From assembly GCA_035535015.1 (NCBI GenBank), contig DATLQU010000030.1, positions 1 to 62,890 on the forward strand: a stretch of DNA of 62,890 nucleotides, in the 5' to 3' direction. The stretch's first letter is position 1. Each line of letters starts with the position of its first letter. A program made the position numbers and the translations under genes. Shown here in pieces: positions 51,454 to 60,051 of this stretch. The notes below the pieces were generated by a model. The model worked only from the letters and a program-made list of their open reading frames with translations, was not told where the DNA came from and did no database searches. Origin of the DNA: Palsa-661 sp035535015. Lineage in GTDB: Bacteria > Actinomycetota > Acidimicrobiia > Acidimicrobiales > UBA8190.

Positions 51454-52599
51454 TCAACTGATGGCCTTGGCGTCTCGGAGAGAGGCCAGCCGGTCGGGTC
51501 CCACGCCCCAGGCGGCCAGGGCCTCGTCGGTATCCTGCCCGGCCACCGACGGGGGACGGCTGATGGATCCGGGGGTGCGGCTGAAGCGGGGTGCCGGTCC
51601 GGGCTGGGAGACACCGTCGATCTCGACGAAGGTCTGGCGGAATTGGTTGTGGGGATGCTGGTGGGCCTCCCAGGGGGAGAGGACCGGAGCACCGCAGGCG
51701 TCGGTCCCGGTGAAGAGCTCGGTCCAGGCGTCGCGACTGCGGGTGCGGAAGATCGCGGCGAAACGCTCCTTCATGGCCGGCCACTGGGTCCGGTCCATCT
51801 GGTCGGGCAGCTCGGCGGGGTCGAGTCCGAGAACCCTGAGAAGCTCGGCGTAGAACTGCCGCTCGATGGCGCCGATACAGAACCACTTGCCGTCCGCCGT
51901 CTCGTAGACCTCGTAGAAGGGGGCGCCGGTGTCGAGCATGTTGACCCCCCGGTCCTCGGACCAGAGGCCGGCCTGGCGGAAGGCGTAGGTCATGGTCATG
52001 AGCGAGGCCGCCCCGTCGACCATGGCGGCGTCCACGACCTGTCCCTGACCCGACCGGCGGGCCTCCAAGATGGCGGCCACCACCCCGAAGGCGAGCATCA
52101 TGCCCCCGCCGCCGAAGTCGCCGACCAGATTGAGCGGAGGCACCGGCCGATCCCCTGTCCGACCCACCGCCCAGAGGACGCCGGCCACGGCGATGTAGTT
52201 GATGTCGTGTCCGGCGGTGGAAGAGAGCGGGCCGTCCTGGCCCCAACCGGTCATCCGGCCGTAGACGAGCCGGGGGTTGCGGGCCACGCAGTCGTCGGGG
52301 CCGATTCCGAGCCGTTCGGCCACCCCGGGCCGCCAGCCCTCCACCAGGGCGTCGGCCTCGGCGATCAGGTCGAGGACCAGGGCCACCCCGTCGGGATCCT
52401 TCAGATTGACGGCGACCGACCGGCGGCTGCGGTTGAGCAGGTCCCAGTGCGGCCCCGCCGGCACCGCCGGCGGGCCGGCCGCCAACCGGTCGATCCGCAG
52501 GACGTCGGCGCCGGCGTCGGCCAGCAGCATGCAGGTGTAGGGACCGGGACCGATCCCGGCCAATTCGACGACCCGGACACCAGCGAGAGGACCTGTCAT
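51454..52599 (-). CDS. CaiB/BaiF CoA-transferase family, alpha-methylacyl-CoA racemase type
   Basis: A 381-residue class III CoA-transferase fold. MTGPLAGVRVVELAGIGPGP and LADAGADVLRIDR start it. NRSRRSVAVNLKDPDG and YGRMTGWGQDGPLSSTAGHD with INYIAVAG are typical of alpha-methylacyl-CoA racemase, which epimerises 2-methyl-branched acyl-CoAs in sterol or fatty-acid breakdown. The conserved Asp lies in GGGGMMLAFGVVAAILEA surroundings. ATG 52599 is used. It is divergent from galK, 94 bp away. Confidence 0.88.
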   Translation of the reverse strand: MTGPLAGVRVVELAGIGPGPYTCMLLADAGADVLRIDRLAAGPPAVPAGPHWDLLNRSRRSVAVNLKDPDGVALVLDLIAEADALVEGWRPGVAERLGIGPDDCVARNPRLVYGRMTGWGQDGPLSSTAGHDINYIAVAGVLWAVGRTGDRPVPPLNLVGDFGGGGMMLAFGVVAAILEARRSGQGQVVDAAMVDGAASLMTMTYAFRQAGLWSEDRGVNMLDTGAPFYEVYETADGKWFCIGAIERQFYAELLRVLGLDPAELPDQMDRTQWPAMKERFAAIFRTRSRDAWTELFTGTDACGAPVLSPWEAHQHPHNQFRQTFVEIDGVSQPGPAPRFSRTPGSISRPPSVAGQDTDEALAAWGVGPDRLASLRDAKAIS

Positions 52600-52693
52600 G
52601 GTCGGATGCTGGTCGTTCGGACGAGCGGGGGTCAAGCTCTGCCCCCGGGCCCGGTCCGTCGTGCCATGCTCTGCGGTCCATGCGACGGCCACG

Positions 52694-53785
52694 ATGACGG
52701 GCGGAAACGGCCACGGCGCTCCGGCTGCCGACAGCCACGACAGAGGTGACGGGCCCACGGTCCGCGCCTACAGCCCCGGCCGGGTGAACCTGATCGGCGA
52801 CCACACCGACTACAACGACGGACTCGCCCTGCCCATGGCCATCGACCTGGGAACGACGGTGACCTACGTGCCCGACATCGGCCACCGGGTCTTCCTGCGC
52901 TCGACGGGCGAACCCGAGCCCACCGACATCGACGTCCACATCTCTTTCGATCCCCAGGCCCTGAGCAAGCTCGAACCCCGCTGGGGCCGCTATATCGCCG
53001 CCATGGTGGCCTGTATCCACCCCTGGAAAGGGGGCCGGGGAGTGGTGGAGTCCACCCTGCCGGTCGGCTCCGGCCTGTCCTCGAGCGCCGCTCTCGAAGT
53101 GGCTCTGGCCCTGGCTCTCGGCTTCGAAGCGGAGCCGCTCACCATGGCCCGCCTCTGCCAGCGAGCCGAACAGGCCGCCACCAACGTGCCCACCGGCTTG
53201 ATGGACCAGCTGACGGTGGCGGCCGCCGTAGAGGGATCGGCCCTGCTCATCGACTTCACCGATCTCTCCATCCGGACGGTTCCCATTCCCGAGGGCGCCG
53301 AGATCGTGGTCGTCCACTCGGGCGAGCACCGCACCCTCGACCGGACCCCCTACGCGGCCCGGCGGGCCGAGTGCGAGGCGGCGGCCTACCGGCTCGGCCC
53401 CCTGGGCCGGCTCGGAGCCGACGCCATGCTCGGTCTGCCGGATCCGGTTCTGCGCCGCCGGGCCCGGCACGTGGTGACCGAGTGCGACCGGGTCCGCTGG
53501 TGCGCCGCCGCGTTGGGATCGGGCGATCTGCTCGATGCCGGACGGTTGATGTCGGCCAGCCACGCCAGCCTGGCCGAGGACTTCGACGCCTCCACCCCGG
53601 GGGTGGACGCCCTGGTCCACCACCTGCAGGCGCGGCCCGGCGTCTACGGCGCCCGGATGACGGGCGCCGGCTTCGGCGGATGCGTGGTGGCGCTGGCCGA
53701 GCCGGGGGCCATCGACCTGACCAAGTTCTCGACCCCGGCCTGGCGGGTCCGGCCGTCTTCCGGCGCCCACGTGGAGACGCTGTGA
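52694..53785 (+). CDS. galK: galactokinase
   Basis: Phosphorylates galactose at C1. At 363 residues it has the GHMP signature GRVNLIGDHTDYNDGLALP, with Asp in place of the common Glu in G(E/D)H, the P-loop LPVGSGLSSSAALEVALALA, and GARMTGAGFGGCVVALAE at the end. GalT and GalE are not nearby, so it may act in another sugar pathway or as a scavenging kinase. ATG 52694 is chosen; the upstream frame is an open run without family match. Confidence 0.9.
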   Translation: MTGGNGHGAPAADSHDRGDGPTVRAYSPGRVNLIGDHTDYNDGLALPMAIDLGTTVTYVPDIGHRVFLRSTGEPEPTDIDVHISFDPQALSKLEPRWGRYIAAMVACIHPWKGGRGVVESTLPVGSGLSSSAALEVALALALGFEAEPLTMARLCQRAEQAATNVPTGLMDQLTVAAAVEGSALLIDFTDLSIRTVPIPEGAEIVVVHSGEHRTLDRTPYAARRAECEAAAYRLGPLGRLGADAMLGLPDPVLRRRARHVVTECDRVRWCAAALGSGDLLDAGRLMSASHASLAEDFDASTPGVDALVHHLQARPGVYGARMTGAGFGGCVVALAEPGAIDLTKFSTPAWRVRPSSGAHVETL

Positions 53786-53812
53786 TCTCGAGCTGATCGC
53801 CCGCTGATCGCA
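53777..53812. repeat. imperfect ~12-bp repeats at the galK stop
   Basis: acgctgtgatct, cgagctgatcgc and ccgctgatcgca follow one another. The first holds the galK TGA (53783-53785) and each later one has its own tga. Similarity is partial, so the repeat call is weaker than for the other arrays. Confidence 0.55.
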
Positions 53813-53839
53813 GGCCGGCGGCGCCGAGGAGACGGCGGG

Positions 53840-54577
53840 TCAGAGCTGTTCGAGCAGTTGGGCCTTCTTCGCCTCGAACTCCGCTTCGGTGACCACCCCG
53901 CGCCGACGGAGCTCGCTCAGTTGGGTGAGACGGTCGGCCACCGTCGGCTCGGCGGCGCGCTGTTGGGCCGTCGTCGCGGAGACGACGGGCGCACCGGTGG
54001 GCGGAGTGCTGTCGCCGAGGGAGTGCGGCCTGTCCTCAGCCCGGGAACCCGGGCCGGCCGGCCCGGGCGATACGGCCGGACCGGTGGCGGGCCGACCGTA
54101 CTGGAGAGCCGACATCTGCTCGGTGATCAGGCTCTGGAAGGCCGCCGGCCGGGGGACGTGCTCGAACATGACCACCCCCGTCTCACCGCCCATCTCCACC
54201 ATCACTTCACCGGTCCGGCCGAGCCGGGCGGCCAGGGACTGGTGGTAGGAGAGCTCGTTGATCCGCTCCAGCCGGATCTCGAGGGCCCGACGGGCGAAGA
54301 CCCCGGATCGCTCGATGATCCGCATGGTGGTGAGGACCAGGCTGGTGGTCACCCAGCGCAGAACCCGGCCCGCCAACCAGAGCACGGTCAGACCGATGGC
54401 GGCCAAGAGGACGTAGAGCAACGGGCTGGGAAGATTCGTGACGGCGGCCTCGAGGCCGATGGCCACCAGGACGGTGGCGACGGTGGCCACCAGGGGCCAA
54501 CCGAGAAATGCCCAATGAGGCCGGAGATCGACGACGACGTCCTCCCCGTCGGTCAGCAGCTTCCGGGGGAATGTCAT
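53840..54577 (-). CDS. membrane PH-domain protein with C-terminal SHOCT domain
   Basis: A 245-residue protein. Two membrane helices (LVATVATVLVAIGLEAAV and LLYVLLAAIGLTVLWLAGRV) are followed by a bacterial PH-like domain (TSLVLTTMRIIERSGVFARR, EIRLERINELSYHQS). After a Pro/Ser-rich linker, a SHOCT motif, LTQLSELRRRGVVTEAEFEA with KKAQLLEQL, ends it. Both domain types occur in small membrane-associated proteins of unclear role. ATG 54577 is used. Confidence 0.87.
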   Translation of the reverse strand: MTFPRKLLTDGEDVVVDLRPHWAFLGWPLVATVATVLVAIGLEAAVTNLPSPLLYVLLAAIGLTVLWLAGRVLRWVTTSLVLTTMRIIERSGVFARRALEIRLERINELSYHQSLAARLGRTGEVMVEMGGETGVVMFEHVPRPAAFQSLITEQMSALQYGRPATGPAVSPGPAGPGSRAEDRPHSLGDSTPPTGAPVVSATTAQQRAAEPTVADRLTQLSELRRRGVVTEAEFEAKKAQLLEQL

Positions 54578-54703
54578 GGGGCACCCGTCATCGGCCGTCC
54601 AGCGTATCGCCGGGCTCCCGCCGGCCACGGTTTCCCGGTACCCCGGCAGGCGCCGGGCGGCCCGGTCCAGGACGGGGCGGCCCGCTCCGTCCCGACCGAT
54701 GGC

Positions 54704-55834
54704 TCAGCCCAGCTTGCCGGCGATGCCTCCGGCGCCGCGCAGGACCGATCCGTCGGCGCCCATGGCGTTCGGCCGCCAGGTCGGTCTCTGCCGGGCTTCG
54801 TCCAGGAGGGCGTCGATCAGCTCCAAGAAGCTGACCGGCGGCTCCACCCAGAGATAGCGGGCCAGGGAGCCGGGAACGGTGTTGACCTCGTTGACGAACC
54901 AGCTCTGGCCGTCGGAGAGGAAGTCGATCCGGGCCACCCCCCGGACGCAGGCCAAGCGGGCGATCTCGAGGGCGGCCGATCGGATCGCCTCGGCCAGCGG
55001 AGCGGCCAGCCGGGCGGGGAGCTCCCGGGGGGCGCTGGCCATCCCCTCGGCACCGACGTACTTATCGGCGTAGCCGAGGATCTCCGCCGAGGCGGTCGAG
55101 CGGAGCGGTCGTTCGATGGCGGAGAGGGCCGGGGCGGGCCAGAGCCGGACGGCGATGTTCAGGTCGAAGAGGTCGGGCCGGTAGGGCTCGATGACCGCCC
55201 CCTGCCGGAGATGGCTGTTGGCCTCGAGCCGGGCGACGGCGGTACCGATGTCGGCCACCACGTCGATCCCGAGCGACGAACCGCCGAAGCGGGGTTTCAG
55301 GATGTAGGGCCCGGGAAAACCGGGATCGGAGGTGGAGGGGCCGAGCAGCCGGCGGGCCAGGGCCGGCAGTCCGGCGTCGACCACCAGCCCGGCGAAGGCC
55401 AGCTTGTCCATCCCGAGCGCGGCGCCGGCCACACCAGGTCCCGTGTAGTTGATGCCGGCCAGGTCGAAGACGGCCTGCAGGCTGCCGTCCTCCCCCGGTC
55501 CGCCGTGGCAGCAATTGACAGCCACCTCGATCTCGACGGGCCGGTTCCGGCCCAGCCGGCCCCCCCGCTCGGCGAAGCCGCTGCTCCCGGCGGCCCCACC
55601 GACGCTCAGACGGAGCTCCTCGGCTGCCGAGGGAACGCCGTCGAGGAAATCGGCGGCCTCCAGACCGGCGGGCAGCCGGTACCAGCCGCCCGTCTTCGAC
55701 CAGTAGAGACCGAAGACCTCCCGACCGGCCCCGGCCAGGGTCCGGGCCACCTGGAGACCGGTCAAGATACTGACGTCGTGCTCCGGGGAGGGGCCGCCGA
55801 AGACGACGGCGACGGCGGCGGGGGGGGCGTTCAC
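54704..55834 (-). CDS. ddl: D-alanine--D-alanine ligase
   Basis: Joins two D-alanines for the peptidoglycan stem. At 376 residues it has the ATP-grasp fold: AVVFGGPSPEHDVSILTG, INYTGPGVAGAALGMDKLAF, PYILKPRFGGSSLGIDVV and RIDFLSDGQSWFVNEVNTVP with GSLARYLW. The last motif carries the Mg-binding Asp/Glu/Asn. GTG start. Together with murF 5 bp upstream it supplies and then uses D-Ala-D-Ala. Confidence 0.93.
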   Translation of the reverse strand: MNAPPAAVAVVFGGPSPEHDVSILTGLQVARTLAGAGREVFGLYWSKTGGWYRLPAGLEAADFLDGVPSAAEELRLSVGGAAGSSGFAERGGRLGRNRPVEIEVAVNCCHGGPGEDGSLQAVFDLAGINYTGPGVAGAALGMDKLAFAGLVVDAGLPALARRLLGPSTSDPGFPGPYILKPRFGGSSLGIDVVADIGTAVARLEANSHLRQGAVIEPYRPDLFDLNIAVRLWPAPALSAIERPLRSTASAEILGYADKYVGAEGMASAPRELPARLAAPLAEAIRSAALEIARLACVRGVARIDFLSDGQSWFVNEVNTVPGSLARYLWVEPPVSFLELIDALLDEARQRPTWRPNAMGADGSVLRGAGGIAGKLG

Positions 55835-55839
55835 GGCGG

Positions 55840-57408
55840 CTAAGGGTAGTGGTCGGGCAGGTCGTTCTCGTAGAGGACGGTGTCATCGGGACCGAGGTGG
55901 GCGCGCACCCAGGCCACCGCCTCGGACCGGTCCCTGACCACGACGACGTCGAACGGCCTCTGCCGGTCGCCGGCGGCCGCCGTCCGGGCGCCTCGGAGCA
56001 GGGCCCGTCGATTGGTCAGGCCGACGACGACCAGCTCGTCGGCGACAAGGGCGGCGGCCTGGCCGAAGAGGGCGTTCTCCTCCGCTTGCCTCGCTCCCAG
56101 CTCGACCATGCCCGGTGTCACCACCACCCGCCGGCCGGTCGTCGGTCCGCTTCTCTTCAAGGCCTGCAGGGCGGCCCGGGCTCCGGAGGGATTGGCGTTG
56201 TAGGTGTCGTCGAGGACGAGGAAACCGCCGTCGGCGGTCAGGGGCTCCAGCCGGTGGGGAACGGGGGGGAGCTGGCCCACCCGGCGGACGATCTCCTCGA
56301 CGGGGATGCCGAGCTCGAGGGCCACCCCGACGGCGCAGGCCAGGTTGGCCGGGTGCGGCCCCGGGGCCAGCCGGGCCTGTTCGGCGCCGTCGATGAAGAG
56401 GGTCAGACCGTCGAGATCGTCGCGGACGGCGACCAGGCCGGCCGCCAGATCGGGGCCGTCTCCGGGCAGCAGCGGCCTCACCCGGCGGACCTTCTGACCC
56501 CGCTGCTCGCCGGACTGGGCCAGGGCCTCGAGCCGGGGGTCGCCGACGTTCAGAACGGCCCGGCCCGCCTTCTCCAGGATCTCGGCCTTGGCCTCGACGA
56601 TCTGCTGCTCCGATCCGAAGCGCTCCAGATGGACGGGCCCGATGGCCGTGATCACGGCGATGTCGGGGACGAGCCAGGAGCAGAGCTCGGCGATCTCCCC
56701 GGGGCCGTAGGTGCCCATCTCGGCCACGAAGACCTCGGTCCCCTCGACCAGGTTCTCGTTCACCGCCCGGGCCAGGCCGGCCCGGTTGTTGAAGCTGGCC
56801 GGGCTGGCCAGGACTGACCGGGAGCCCGACAGCAGATGGGCCAGGTATGTCTTCGTGCCGGTCTTCCCGTAGGAGCCGGTGATGGCCACCACGGTCGGAG
56901 CCACCCGTCGGAGCCTTTCCGCCGCCCGGTTGACATGGCCTTGGGCCGCCGCTCGTTCGAAGGGTCCGGTGATGGCACAGCCGAGGTCGACGAGAAGGGG
57001 GACGGCCAGAGCCAGGGCCGCCGCCAGCACCGGCCCCACCCCAGCGAGCACAGCGGTCGCCAGGCCGATCAGTTCCAGGCCGGTGACCAGGGCGGCCAGG
57101 GTCCGCAGACGCCTCGTCCAGGCCAAGGGCGCCGTCCGGCCCCGGAGGCCCAGTCCGGGGGGACCGGCCCCCACCACCACAGCCGTGGCCAGCCCGGCGC
57201 CGGGCCAGGGCCAGGCCAGCCCGACCCCGGCCAGGGCCAGGGCCACCCCACCGATGGCCAGCGGGCCCTCGGACCACCAACGCCAGGCGAACCGGCCGGC
57301 GGCACCGGCCAGGTAGTGCTCCCTTTGGGCCACCCGCAGCCAGCGCAGCCCTGCCAGTGCCATCGCCAGGCCAGAACCGGCCACGGCGGCAAACCGGAGA
57401 GCGGTCAC
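55840..57408 (-). CDS. murF: MurF-type Mur ligase with N-terminal membrane segment
   Basis: A 522-residue protein. The first 150 residues hold hydrophobic segments (LRFAAVAGSGLAMALAGLRW, AIGGVALALAGVGLAWPWPG, VLAGVGPVLAAALALAVPLL), absent from classic MurF. The Mur core follows: VVAITGSYGKTGTKTYLAHL (P-loop), FVAEMGTYGPGEIAELCSWL, VITAIGPVHLERFG and FLVLDDTYNANPSGARAALQ, as in UDP-MurNAc-tripeptide D-Ala-D-Ala ligase. GTG 57408 overlaps the hydrolase stop by 4 bp. Confidence 0.88.
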   Translation of the reverse strand: MTALRFAAVAGSGLAMALAGLRWLRVAQREHYLAGAAGRFAWRWWSEGPLAIGGVALALAGVGLAWPWPGAGLATAVVVGAGPPGLGLRGRTAPLAWTRRLRTLAALVTGLELIGLATAVLAGVGPVLAAALALAVPLLVDLGCAITGPFERAAAQGHVNRAAERLRRVAPTVVAITGSYGKTGTKTYLAHLLSGSRSVLASPASFNNRAGLARAVNENLVEGTEVFVAEMGTYGPGEIAELCSWLVPDIAVITAIGPVHLERFGSEQQIVEAKAEILEKAGRAVLNVGDPRLEALAQSGEQRGQKVRRVRPLLPGDGPDLAAGLVAVRDDLDGLTLFIDGAEQARLAPGPHPANLACAVGVALELGIPVEEIVRRVGQLPPVPHRLEPLTADGGFLVLDDTYNANPSGARAALQALKRSGPTTGRRVVVTPGMVELGARQAEENALFGQAAALVADELVVVGLTNRRALLRGARTAAAGDRQRPFDVVVVRDRSEAVAWVRAHLGPDDTVLYENDLPDHYP

Positions 57409-58172
57409 GACCGGGCCAGGGCCCGCTCGACGGCGGCCCGGAGCTCGGCCGGGGCGGTCAGCGGCGTCAGGTGGCCCGCCCCCGGGCAGAGGGTCAGTGT
57501 CGCCCCCGGCAGGGCCGCCGCCAGGGCCCGGGCCGCGGCCACGGGGACCTCGGCGTCGTCGTCGCCCCAGACCAGCTCCACCGGGCAACGGATGGCCGCC
57601 AGGCTCTCCTCGTACCGTTCGTTGACCAACCGGACGAGCACCTCCCGCATCACGCCCTCGGCCGCCCGGTAATCGGCCGAGCCGTGCCGTTGCCGGCCCC
57701 GCTCCATCCGGGCCTCGCTGAGCAGGCCCCTCCGGTGCAGGGCCCGGACCAGCCGGTAGCCCGGCGGCGGCCGGCGGCCGGAGCTGTCCGTCCGGGGGCC
57801 GACGGGGGCGCCGGTCAGGACCAGAGCCCGGACCAGATCGGGACGCGCCGCCGCCAGGGACAGCGCCACCCGGCCGCCCAGGGAGTGGCCGAGCACGACC
57901 ACCGGTTCCGGGGACCCCCCACCCTCTTCGAGCAGCGGCACCAGCGCTCCGGCGTACTCCGGCGACCCCCAGACCGAGGACGGGGCTGGGCTGGATCCGA
58001 AACCGGGAAGGTCGGGGGCCCAGCTCCCGAGCGGGCCGGCGGCCGAGTCGGGGCCGACCACGGCGGAGAAGTCCCCGTGGCTCCGCCGCCATCCGTGGAG
58101 CACCAGCACCTGGGCCGGGCTCGGACCCCAGACCTCGCCGAAGAGTGCCCCACCGGCGAGCGCCCGCAGCAT
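57405..58172 (-). CDS. alpha/beta hydrolase
   Basis: A 255-residue protein with AQVLVLHGWRRSHGDFSAVV, WAPDLPGFGSSPAPSS, the nucleophile elbow VVLGHSLGGRVALSLAA (Ser in GHSLG), and a late CPGAGHLTPL histidine. The substrate is unknown. It shares a 4-bp overlap with murF and starts 64 bp from the divergent helicase, so it belongs to the ddl-murF unit. ATG 58172 is chosen. Confidence 0.87.
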   Translation of the reverse strand: MLRALAGGALFGEVWGPSPAQVLVLHGWRRSHGDFSAVVGPDSAAGPLGSWAPDLPGFGSSPAPSSVWGSPEYAGALVPLLEEGGGSPEPVVVLGHSLGGRVALSLAAARPDLVRALVLTGAPVGPRTDSSGRRPPPGYRLVRALHRRGLLSEARMERGRQRHGSADYRAAEGVMREVLVRLVNERYEESLAAIRCPVELVWGDDDAEVPVAAARALAAALPGATLTLCPGAGHLTPLTAPAELRAAVERALARS

Positions 58173-58235
58173 CGGGGCGAGGCTACCGGGCTCCCATCCC
58201 ACCGGCCGTCACAGCCCACCGGTACCTTCCCTTTG

Positions 58236-60023
58236 GTGGACGGCGACCAGAGCTCCGCGCTCCTGCGGGGGCTCACCGCGGCCCAGCGGGCGGCCGTCAT
58301 TTCCGACGCCGCCCCCCTCTGCGTCCTGGCCGGAGCGGGCTCGGGAAAGACGACCGTCCTGACCAGGCGGGTGGCCCGCCGGATCTTCGACGGCTCGGCC
58401 TCGGCCGAACACAGCCTGGTCCTCACCTTCACCCGGAAGGCCTCCCGGGAACTCCGGGAACGGCTCTGGCATCTCCAGACCCCGGGCCGGGTCTGGGCCG
58501 GCACCTTCCACGCCGCGGCCTACGGCCAGCTCCGTCGTCACTGGTCCGACGCCGGGCTCCGGCCCCTCGGCCTGCTCGACGACCCCGGCCGGCTGCTGCG
58601 CCGGACCGGCCGGCCCGGTACCGAGCCGCTCTCCGGGGAGACGGCCAGAGCCGTCCTGGCCGAGATCCAGTGGGCCCAGGCCCGGCTGGTCAGCCCCGAG
58701 ACCTACGCGGCGGCCGCCTCCGCCGGCGCTCGCCGGACGCCTCTGCCGGTCGAAGAGACGGCCGAGGCCTTCCGCCGCTACGAGCAAGCCAAGCGGAGCC
58801 ACGGCCTGATCGACCTGAACGATCTTCTCATCCGCTGCGCCGAACTCATCGAGCACGACCCCGCCGTGGCCGCCGCCTGCCACTGGCGGATCCGGCACCT
58901 CTACGTCGATGAATTCCAGGACCTCAACCCGGCCCAGTGGCGACTTCTGACCGCCTGGCTGGGCCCCCGGAGCGATCTCTTCGTGGTCGGCGACCCCCGT
59001 CAGGCCGTCTACGGCTGGAACGGCGCCGATCCCACTCTCTTGGACCGACTGCCGGATCTGCTGGCCGGGACGAGGGTCCTCCGACTCGACGCCAACCACC
59101 GGTCCTCCCCTCAGGTCATCGCCGCCGCCCGCGCCGTCCTCCGATCCTCGGGTCTTGCTTCCTCGGCTCGCGAACCGACTCTCGAGCCGAGCGGTCCGGT
59201 AGGCGAAGGGGCTGGCGGGATCGGCTCCGCCGGCCGGCCCGACGGACCGGTTCCGGAGGTCTCCGGATTCGCCGACGAGGCGGAGGAGGCGAACGCCCTG
59301 GCCCGCTGGTTGCGGCGGATGCACAGGCCCGGCCGGCCCTGGTCCCATCTCGCGGTGCTGGCCCGGACCAACAGTCGGCTGACGCCGATCGCCGCCGGCC
59401 TCGATCGCGCCGGCATCCCGTTTCGGATCGGGCCGTCGCGGGCCGGCGAGGAGATGAAGGCAGTCATGGACCTGCTGCGGTCGGACACACTGGGCCGTCC
59501 TCTGCGCAGTGCCCTGGCCGATCTCTCCCTACCCGGCATCCCCCCCGTTCTGGCCCGGCTGGCCGACGAGCACGCCGTCGAGGAACCCGGCGCCAGCGTC
59601 GGAGGGTTCCTGTCCTGGCTCAGCGCCACCGTGGCCGACGGCACCACCTCGGAAACGGACCCGGCCGCCGACGTCGTCGAGCTCTCCACCTTTCACCGGG
59701 CCAAGGGCCTCGAGTGGCCCGCCGTCGCCCTGATCGGGCTGGAGGACGGACTCGTCCCGATCTCCTACGCAGACACGCCGGCGGCCCGATCGGAGGAGCA
59801 CCGGCTTCTCTATGTCGCCATCACCCGGGCCGAGGAACGTCTCTGGTGCTCCTGGTCCGGCCAACGTCAGGCCGGCGACCGGGTCCGGGCATCTCGACCA
59901 TCGCCCCTGCTCGCCGCCATCGAGGCCGCTGGTCGTCCGGCGCCGTCGACCGCAGACGCCGAGAGCTTCGCGGCACAGATGGCCGCGCTCCGGCGGCGTC
60001 TGCCCGCCGCCACTCCGGCCTGA
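58236..60023 (+). CDS. UvrD/PcrA-family ATP-dependent DNA helicase
   Basis: A 595-residue SF1A helicase. Motifs run in order: GLTAAQRAAVISDAAPLCVL (Q motif), LAGAGSGKTTVLTRRVA (Walker A), LTFTRKASRELRERL (Ia), HLYVDEFQDLNPAQWRLL (Walker B), VVGDPRQAVYGWNGADP (III), DANHRSSPQVI (IV), LSTFHRAKGLEWPAVALIG (V) and LLYVAITRAEERLWC (VI). It lacks the long C-terminal tail of UvrD and may be closer to mycobacterial UvrD2 without HRDC. GTG start. The stop begins a 14-bp tandem repeat. Confidence 0.92.
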   Translation: MDGDQSSALLRGLTAAQRAAVISDAAPLCVLAGAGSGKTTVLTRRVARRIFDGSASAEHSLVLTFTRKASRELRERLWHLQTPGRVWAGTFHAAAYGQLRRHWSDAGLRPLGLLDDPGRLLRRTGRPGTEPLSGETARAVLAEIQWAQARLVSPETYAAAASAGARRTPLPVEETAEAFRRYEQAKRSHGLIDLNDLLIRCAELIEHDPAVAAACHWRIRHLYVDEFQDLNPAQWRLLTAWLGPRSDLFVVGDPRQAVYGWNGADPTLLDRLPDLLAGTRVLRLDANHRSSPQVIAAARAVLRSSGLASSAREPTLEPSGPVGEGAGGIGSAGRPDGPVPEVSGFADEAEEANALARWLRRMHRPGRPWSHLAVLARTNSRLTPIAAGLDRAGIPFRIGPSRAGEEMKAVMDLLRSDTLGRPLRSALADLSLPGIPPVLARLADEHAVEEPGASVGGFLSWLSATVADGTTSETDPAADVVELSTFHRAKGLEWPAVALIGLEDGLVPISYADTPAARSEEHRLLYVAITRAEERLWCSWSGQRQAGDRVRASRPSPLLAAIEAAGRPAPSTADAESFAAQMAALRRRLPAATPA

Positions 60024-60051
60024 CCACTCCGGCCTGACCTCTAAGGCGTGA
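60010..60051. repeat. 14-bp repeats duplicating the UvrD-like gene end
   Basis: ccactccggcctga occurs at 60010-60023 and exactly again at 60024-60037; a diverged unit cctctaaggcgtga follows (60038-60051). The first copy ends with the helicase stop codon, and the third contains the stop of the convergent xthA (60041-60043 on the minus strand). Confidence 0.95.

Noticed and set aside
51407..53770. 787-codon minus-strand frame
   Set aside because: It runs in the wrong frame over galK and the transferase; Gly/Arg/Pro noise.
57409..58092. N-terminal extension of murF to 750 residues
   Set aside because: It is antisense-like Gly/Pro/Arg text over the hydrolase gene; GTG 57408 overlaps the hydrolase stop as expected for coupling.
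57357..58235. N-terminal extension of the UvrD-like helicase to 888 residues
   Set aside because: It covers the opposite-strand hydrolase and has no domain; the Q motif starts just after GTG 58236.
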